From NCBI GenBank assembly GCA_034698045.1, contig JAQGAU010001183.1:1-20892 (forward strand): a stretch of 20,892 nt of DNA. Direction: 5' to 3'. A program made the translations under genes and the position numbers. This stretch comes from Paramacrobiotus richtersi. Taxonomy: Eukaryota > Tardigrada > Eutardigrada > Parachela > Macrobiotidae. The notes below the pieces were generated by a model that saw only the letters and a program-made list of their open reading frames with translations, made no database searches and was not told the DNA's origin. Below, piece after piece: positions 17,901-20,892 of this stretch. Each line of letters starts with the position of its first letter. Positions within the stretch are counted from its first letter, which is position 1.

Positions 17901-20892
17901 CATCGGGCATTCGCAACAACGCCGTCCAGATCAATTCCAAAACATATTTGATCAGGGGGGAAGTTTGATTCGACACGGTTTTAGCGTCGTGTAACAGGGT
18001 TTTCATGGCGTGGAGGAACTGCACCCCCAGTTGTTCGTGGGGCGGGTCGGATGGGGAGAACCAGTTGAAATACTCCAAGGAACACTGGATATTCTTCACT
18101 AAGTCCGCAATCAACATTTCATACTCGGACGGAGCCACGGTATCGGAATTCAGTCGATCCAACGTCTCAATAAACACACACGCTCCGTTCGACACTCCCG
18201 ACGGCGGCGACGGTGTGCTCGGGTTCAACATGGACCGGGCAGTGTGTAGCGGGTCCAGGATGAAGTAGTCTGAAGAGATCTGCGGGAAAACATATGGATC
18301 CAGCTGGGAGAGGTGTGGCACCAACAACTGCGGTGAGAACACCAAGGGTTCCGGGTCACCGACCTCCGAGACCGGCGAATAGGGTCGGGACGCGATTTTG
18401 TCCGGGATGGTTCGGATGACGTGGTCTTCGTCCTTTTTGACTGGCTCCAGTCGTATCTAAAGTGCCGTTGAGTGAATCGTGAGCTGTACGTATGTTACCG
18501 TCATTTCGTAAGTTGTGACGTCGAAATGACCTGATAACGTGTGTTAGAAAGTTTGTACGCAACGTGACACTGGGCATGTACAGGTAATGTGTCAGTCGCT
18601 AGGCGGCTGAACTTTTTAGCAGCACGGACAAAATAATTATTACCAACGGTTTCCCCCGAAATTTTTTGTACAAATCGGGTACAAGTTGACTATTTACTCT
18701 ACCACATGTATTTAATATTTACTAAATATATTTAACGGCGTATTTTGCAGCAGTTACGAAAACGAATCTGAAGAAATAAAAAAAAGTAAAAAATAAGGAA
18801 ATTAAGATAAAAATTTAGATGTACAAAATTTGCAAAACTATGATATTAACCTGGTCATCCGGCTCGAATGGAGGACACGAACTGGCCCGGCGTCGGACCG
18901 GTCGGGCTTTCTTGCGAAACAGCCGCACATTCTCCTTCTCCCCTGGCACCACTGTCACAGTCGGCTGCACAACCGGTGCATCGAAAAACACATCCGACTC
19001 CATATCGCTCTCCCCGTCGGGCAGTGGGGAGGCCGGAGAGACGAGAACATCGGGGGAGATGCTGATGTCCGAGAGAAGGCGACCGGTTTCCGGGTGAAGG
19101 AAATCATGGTGGTCGGTATCATCATGGCGGTCACGATCGGTCGGGGAGATGGAGGGTCCGGTGCTGTCCACCGTCGAGGATGCCAGGTCGTCCACGGCTA
19201 CTTCCACCACTACAGACAAGGATGATTAGTTGATTAGGCACTTGGGGCGATGATCAATACTATGTTATGAAATACCGTTTCACACACCAGTAAAATTAAA
19301 ACGGCAATTAACCAATATAAAAAAATAATTTATTAAATTAAAAAATATAAGTAAATTACAAGTACAGATAACAAAAATAAAGCAGTTAAAAATAATTTAG
19401 TAAAGTGTAAAACAATTCAACCCAAAACGATCCAAAAACGATTCGACTAAATTAAATGGTCATAATACACTGGCTGCAAAGAAAAGTGCACAACAGCAAG
19501 CACCGAATGGCCGAAGATAAAATAATACAGAAAACATATTAATTAAAAAAACAATCTTACGATAATATATAAAAAAGGTGGACACATATGGAACAATTAC
19601 TAAATGTGGGGGGAAAAATATAACAATGCAAATCGAAATTAACGACAATATAGAGGATTAAAAGTGGAATAAATATGGAAAAACTGCCAATAATTATGGA
19701 ATAAAATGCCAAATGATTTCATCACTGTACCTTGCAGCGGGATATCGGCAAAACCGGGATCCAGATCCATTTCCGTAGGTTCCAGCGCACGATCCGTCAC
19801 AGCAGCTGATGGAACACTCGTCGGCGCAGGTGCCGGTGGTTCGGTGGCCGGTGTTTGTGCTGCGTCAGCTGTGTCGATCATCTGATCATCGGGGGAATCC
19901 GTGTCAATATACAGCATCCCCTCCGTCGAATCCTCGTCGTCCGTGTGCAGGCTTTCCAGTTTAACATCCGTCGTGTCCAGGGAATGGTTGGTTATATCTC
20001 CTGGAAATTAATATATTTTTTCATTCCTGACATGGCGCGTCAGCAAAATGTCCGTGGTGAATTGATCGACCAGTGACAAAGCAATTTCTGGTATTATGAT
20101 TCGAATTCAGAGAAAGCTGCGACCTTTACCGTACAGGTTTTATTATTAGAACTTTATTCCATGCCGTTGTTTGCAAATTCGGAATTAAAACTATATTTTT
20201 AAGTGAGACAGATTTTTTTTATTTTTTTTAAAATTACGTGTAATTATTACCAGAATCATCAAAATATTTAAATCAGCTAAATCTTTTAGACCAGGACAAG
20301 AAAAATCGGCTAGAGCTGTTAAGAAAATTCAGAAGGTAAATCTAGACCGGTGCAGCAATAAAAATCACATCATGCACCTTAAAATATCAAAAGAAAAAAG
20401 GATAAAATCATATAAAAATACTAAACAATTATTATCTGTTCTGTACCTGTACCAATTTCTGTATTTTCTGTAAGTTAATTTTTCTTCAATTTTAAATTAA
20501 TGAAACTAAGTAGCAAGAAGAAGCCAACAAAAAACACAACACTCTATCATCTATTTCGCAATAATCAAAGTAATCCGCAAAGAAAAGTCGAAACGAAACC
20601 AGCGCTTACCATTAGTAACTGGGCTGGGCGTCCGCTCGCGTTTCTTCCCATTTCGCTGCTCCCCATTCCATCCATTGCCACTGCCCCACCCGCCAGCCAG
20701 CTCATCCTCCGAAATGGGTTCCGTCTCATGCCGGCGCGGTAACGGCGGCGTCCGCGGTCCCCAACGGGACACCCGGGGGGAGGGGCGCTCGGCCTTGACC
20801 CTCAGCGCGCCGGCCCCACCTGCTGCTGATGATGCTGCAGGATGATCTGAAAAATCATCATGTTCAAAATAATCCACAGCCCGATGAGGAGG
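8753..20892 (-). CDS. VIRMA: Virilizer/VIRMA homologue, m6A methyltransferase scaffold (12 exons, 5'-partial)
   Basis: Exons in transcript order: 20892-20610, 20000-19731, 19209-18851, 18456-17604, 16869-16588, 15958-15413, 14663-14374, 13591-13262, 11879-11533, 10806-10315, 9795-9531, 8905-8753. Every intron is GT-AG, all phases agree, and the sum is 1490 codons including TGA. Early motifs GPRTPP and EPISEDE match the linker of animal Virilizer. Exon 4 into exon 5 matches the human order around its first helical repeats (EAFVVVVERKEGLV, MQRVLGLWEMRM, IYSALSKI, AVFACLEKTKFLPWLAGI). The rest is long alpha-helical repeat. Virilizer is known as the scaffold of MACOM (with WTAP, ZC3H13, HAKAI, RBM15), directing METTL3-METTL14 in the nucleus. 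Human VIRMA has about 1812 residues; roughly 190 N-terminal ones would lie off the window. Recognition is from remembered family features, not a search. Confidence 0.8.
9156..9305. repeat. Diverged tandem repeat, 61-bp period, in the last VIRMA intron
   Basis: Units start at 9156, 9217 and 9278. The first two share 27 bases exactly (ATTAAACACAAATAAACAG...), and the third is diverged (ATTTAACACCAATAAACAG). It is AT-rich minisatellite sequence inside intron 8906-9530, with no coding potential. Confidence 0.65.
9531..9795 (-). CDS. VIRMA: VIRMA exon, helical segment with charged loop
   Basis: Acceptor CATGTAG|GTTAAT; donor CAACAG|GTACGT in phase 0. The upstream of two tandem acceptors is chosen because only it keeps frame with the preceding exon. 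It encodes VVREFVQVIRKMLVEFAH, a Lys/Asp loop (KGKDKKDKEPES) and MVEWFRTYIEE. Confidence 0.82.
10315..10806 (-). CDS. VIRMA: VIRMA exon, helical repeats
   Basis: Acceptor TTTGCAG|GTTTGA; donor CTACAG|GTGAGG in phase 2. It encodes FDYFITLLASCP, VQIIANLLPPL, LIATVSPLFQCLPYYPEV and ILNRILLTIARELK. An overlapping frame starting MDDLFAG at 10825 is not the coding one: phase continuity selects the frame given here. Confidence 0.83.
11533..11879 (-). CDS. VIRMA: VIRMA exon, helical repeats
   Basis: Acceptor TTGGCTAG|GTTCGT; donor AAAAT|GTAAGA in phase 2. The coding frame extends upstream of the first Met. It contains AHFRLWFWHYCEM, ILQKLAAFLRLDVVRTV, and a Pro/Gly loop, PPVDGVGADGP. Confidence 0.83.
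11981..12027 (-). repeat. tRNA-like A-box/B-box pair (SINE-like copy)
   Basis: Read on the minus strand, CGTAGTGCAACGGCTTG (12027-12011) fits the polymerase III A-box TRGYNNARNGG. TGCTCGAATCG follows about 32 nt later, close to the B-box GGTTCGAATCC. It lies in the VIRMA intron 11880-13261, in the sense orientation. Confidence 0.5.
12298..12310 (+). repeat. SINE-like A-box copy, B-box not evident
   Basis: CGTAGTGCAGCGG matches the shared A-box core. No clear B-box follows, so this is either a truncated copy or chance. Confidence 0.35.
12655..12684. repeat. Short TTCTAA microsatellite
   Basis: About three to four copies of a TTCTAA unit in very AT-rich intron sequence. Confidence 0.5.
13072..13088 (-). 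repeat. SINE-like A-box copy
   Basis: On the minus strand it reads CGTAGTGCAGTGGCTTG. A possible degenerate B-box (GTGAATACC) follows about 50 nt later. Same VIRMA intron as the copies at 12011 and 12298. Confidence 0.45.
13262..13591 (-). CDS. VIRMA: VIRMA exon, helical repeats
   Basis: Acceptor GATTGCAG|ATTTTT; donor GCACTG|GTAAAC in phase 0. It has exactly 110 codons, with helices LARGLKEIVRQTLSAV, ALMYSALYQNLYGAL and ATMWAYVAIVNRL. Confidence 0.85.
13881..13926 (-). repeat. tRNA-like A-box/B-box pair (SINE-like copy)
   Basis: On the minus strand, CGTAGTGCAAGGGCTTT is followed about 31 nt on by ACGCGAATTG, a B-box-like core. It lies in VIRMA intron 13592-14373. Confidence 0.5.
14374..14663 (-). 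CDS. VIRMA: VIRMA exon, helical repeats
   Basis: Acceptor AATTGCAG|TGCCGG; donor CTGCAG|GTTAGC in phase 0. It encodes hydrophobic helices (IIYVLLDTCVYCLSFCF, ALVFVNLLKSMRIVIES, AAKVFALCVLAGVIPV). Reading through the donor meets a stop after 11 codons. Confidence 0.85.
14895..14910 (+). repeat. SINE-like A-box copy
   Basis: CGTAGTGCAGTGGCTC fits the A-box. About 40 nt on, ATTTCAAGAAT is a weak B-box match, and A-rich sequence follows. It lies in VIRMA intron 14664-15412, antisense. Confidence 0.45.
15413..15958 (-). CDS. VIRMA: VIRMA exon, helical repeats
   Basis: Acceptor GTTTTTAG|GGGCGG; donor CCAAAG|GTGAGA in phase 1. It codes for 182 residues of amphipathic helix (METIRCLDTLISH, ILKTLMEKSLEE, FLIEFIGELAQTYG, FFRWVVGELSKLQ). 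Confidence 0.87.
16097..16183 (+). repeat. tRNA-like A-box/B-box pair (SINE-like copy)
   Basis: CGTAGTACAGTGGCTT at 16097-16112 is the A-box. AGTTCGATCTC at 16173-16183 is the best B-box match in the family, with A-to-B spacing about 76 nt. It lies in VIRMA intron 15959-16587, antisense. Confidence 0.55.
16364..16464. repeat. 18-bp direct repeat pair, 83 bp apart
   Basis: TAACTGAAAAATACTCAT occurs at 16364-16381 and at 16447-16464, with similar bases on both sides. It is intronic. Confidence 0.6.
16491..16550. repeat. 12-bp tandem array, five diverging units
   Basis: Units are TTATTCGCTAAA, TTATTCGCCAAA, GTAATCGCTAAA, TCAATCGTTAAA and TTGATTTTCAAA. The array starts 38 nt inside intron 15959-16587, just after the donor. 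Its period is a multiple of three, so the frame through the donor stays open and codes four-residue repeats (TIDL, AITL, ANNL). Confidence 0.65.
16588..16869 (-). CDS. VIRMA: VIRMA exon, helical repeats
   Basis: Acceptor TTGTACAG|CGTCTG; donor GAATTAG|GTATGG in phase 1. Helices include AWLDGIYSALSKIVTKISEY and AVFACLEKTKFLPWLAGI. The reading frame stays open past the donor for about 50 more codons. Confidence 0.85.
17027..17157. mobile_element. 115-bp hairpin element with 8-bp target-site duplication (hAT-like MITE)
   Basis: Arms 17038-17084 and 17095-17141 pair at 45 of 47 positions, with a 10-nt loop (AGTTGAGACA). GGTTGTAT occurs just outside on both sides (17027-17034 and 17150-17157). 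An 8-bp duplication is typical of hAT-superfamily insertion. The arms are GC-rich (CGGGGCTCTCTCGCCCC) in an AT-rich VIRMA intron (16870-17603). The transcript of this intron would form a long stable hairpin. Confidence 0.8.
17302..17365 (+). repeat. tRNA-like A-box/B-box pair (SINE-like copy)
   Basis: CGTAGTACAATGGCTT at 17302-17317 is the A-box and GCTCGAATTC at 17356-17365 is B-box-like, spaced about 54 nt. It lies in VIRMA intron 16870-17603, antisense. Confidence 0.5.
17604..18456 (-). CDS. VIRMA: VIRMA exon, start of the helical-repeat body
   Basis: Acceptor CTTTAG|ATACGA; donor ATATGG|GTGAGT, ending in phase 1. It is the longest exon (853 nt). It begins with a linker (SRPYSPVSEVGDPEP) and proceeds into helices: FIETLDRL, LGVQFLHAMKTLLHD, YVLELIWTALLRM, EAFVVVVERKEGLV and MQRVLGLWEMRM. 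Two Gly-rich insertions (GSGKGGG, GGLGGRGG) interrupt the helices. A Pro-rich open frame on the other strand here is only its shadow. Confidence 0.85.
18851..19209 (-). CDS. VIRMA: VIRMA exon, acidic segment with basic cluster
   Basis: Acceptor CTGTAG|TGGTGG; donor GACCAG|GTTAAT in phase 0. It encodes Asp/Ser-rich sequence (DGESDMESDVFFDAP) and then a basic run (FRKKARPVRRRASS) that could be a nuclear localisation signal, followed by PPFEPDDQ. Confidence 0.78.
19731..20000 (-). CDS. VIRMA: VIRMA exon, acidic/proline-rich disordered segment
   Basis: Acceptor TTTCCAG|GAGATA and donor GCAAG|GTACAG, with phases 1 in and 1 out. It encodes Asp/Glu-rich sequence (LHTDDEDSTEG, DTDSPDDQ) and a Pro/Ala stretch (PPAPAPTS). 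Such acidic low-complexity sequence follows the EPIS motif in animal Virilizers. Confidence 0.75.
20610..20892 (-). CDS. VIRMA: VIRMA exon, disordered linker (5'-partial in window)
   Basis: Open from the window edge to donor AATG|GTAAGC, ending in phase 1. It encodes an acidic/aromatic start (VDYFEHDDFSD), an Ala/Gly run, then Arg/Pro-rich GPRTPP and EPISEDE, and KKRERTPSP, a nuclear-signal-like basic stretch. A TTTTTCAG at about 20853 could be an acceptor instead, so coding upstream of that point is less certain. Confidence 0.75.

Noticed and set aside
18819-19225. Several plus-strand frames of 65-131 codons
   Set aside because: They are antisense shadows of the VIRMA acidic exon, whose phase agrees with its neighbours.

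Overview
The window is animal-type nuclear DNA. Spliced genes with short GT-AG introns, GC-rich exons in AT-rich introns, foldback transposons and degenerate tRNA-derived-looking repeats all point to a eukaryote. A homologue of the m6A-writer scaffold Virilizer fits a metazoan. The F-box family in the left third looks lineage-specific and reminds me of tardigrade gene sets, but that placement is a guess.

Left part (1-8500): the 3' end of a leucine-rich-repeat protein gene (1-344, +); an intact 495-residue F-box gene with a Tudor/Agenet-like N-terminal region (1635-3311, - strand, three coding exons); and an inverted paralogue of that gene (5895-7577, +). The paralogue carries a 7-nt frameshifting duplication and a destroyed splice acceptor, so it is probably a pseudogene. 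The two paralogues diverge from a 2.6-kb spacer that holds two foldback elements. A 167-bp near-palindromic MITE flanked by TATA lies downstream of the pseudogene.

Right part (8753-20892, - strand): one large gene read as 12 exons whose splice phases all agree, giving 1489 in-frame codons plus a stop. The start codon and N-terminal domain lie beyond the right edge. Its order is a Pro/Arg-rich linker with GPRTPP and EPISEDE motifs, an acidic disordered region, then a long helical-repeat body. This resembles Virilizer/VIRMA, the scaffold of the MACOM complex that positions METTL3-METTL14 on mRNA. The C-terminus is short and Ser-rich, without the Arg-Gly tail of the human protein.

Five successive introns of this gene (4 to 8) carry copies of a motif matching the RNA polymerase III A-box (TAGTGCARYGGCTT-like). 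In four copies a B-box-like TCGA/CGAAT core follows at tRNA-like spacing. This suggests an undescribed tRNA-derived SINE family. One intron also holds a 115-bp hairpin element flanked by an 8-bp duplication. Nothing ties the two halves of the window functionally.
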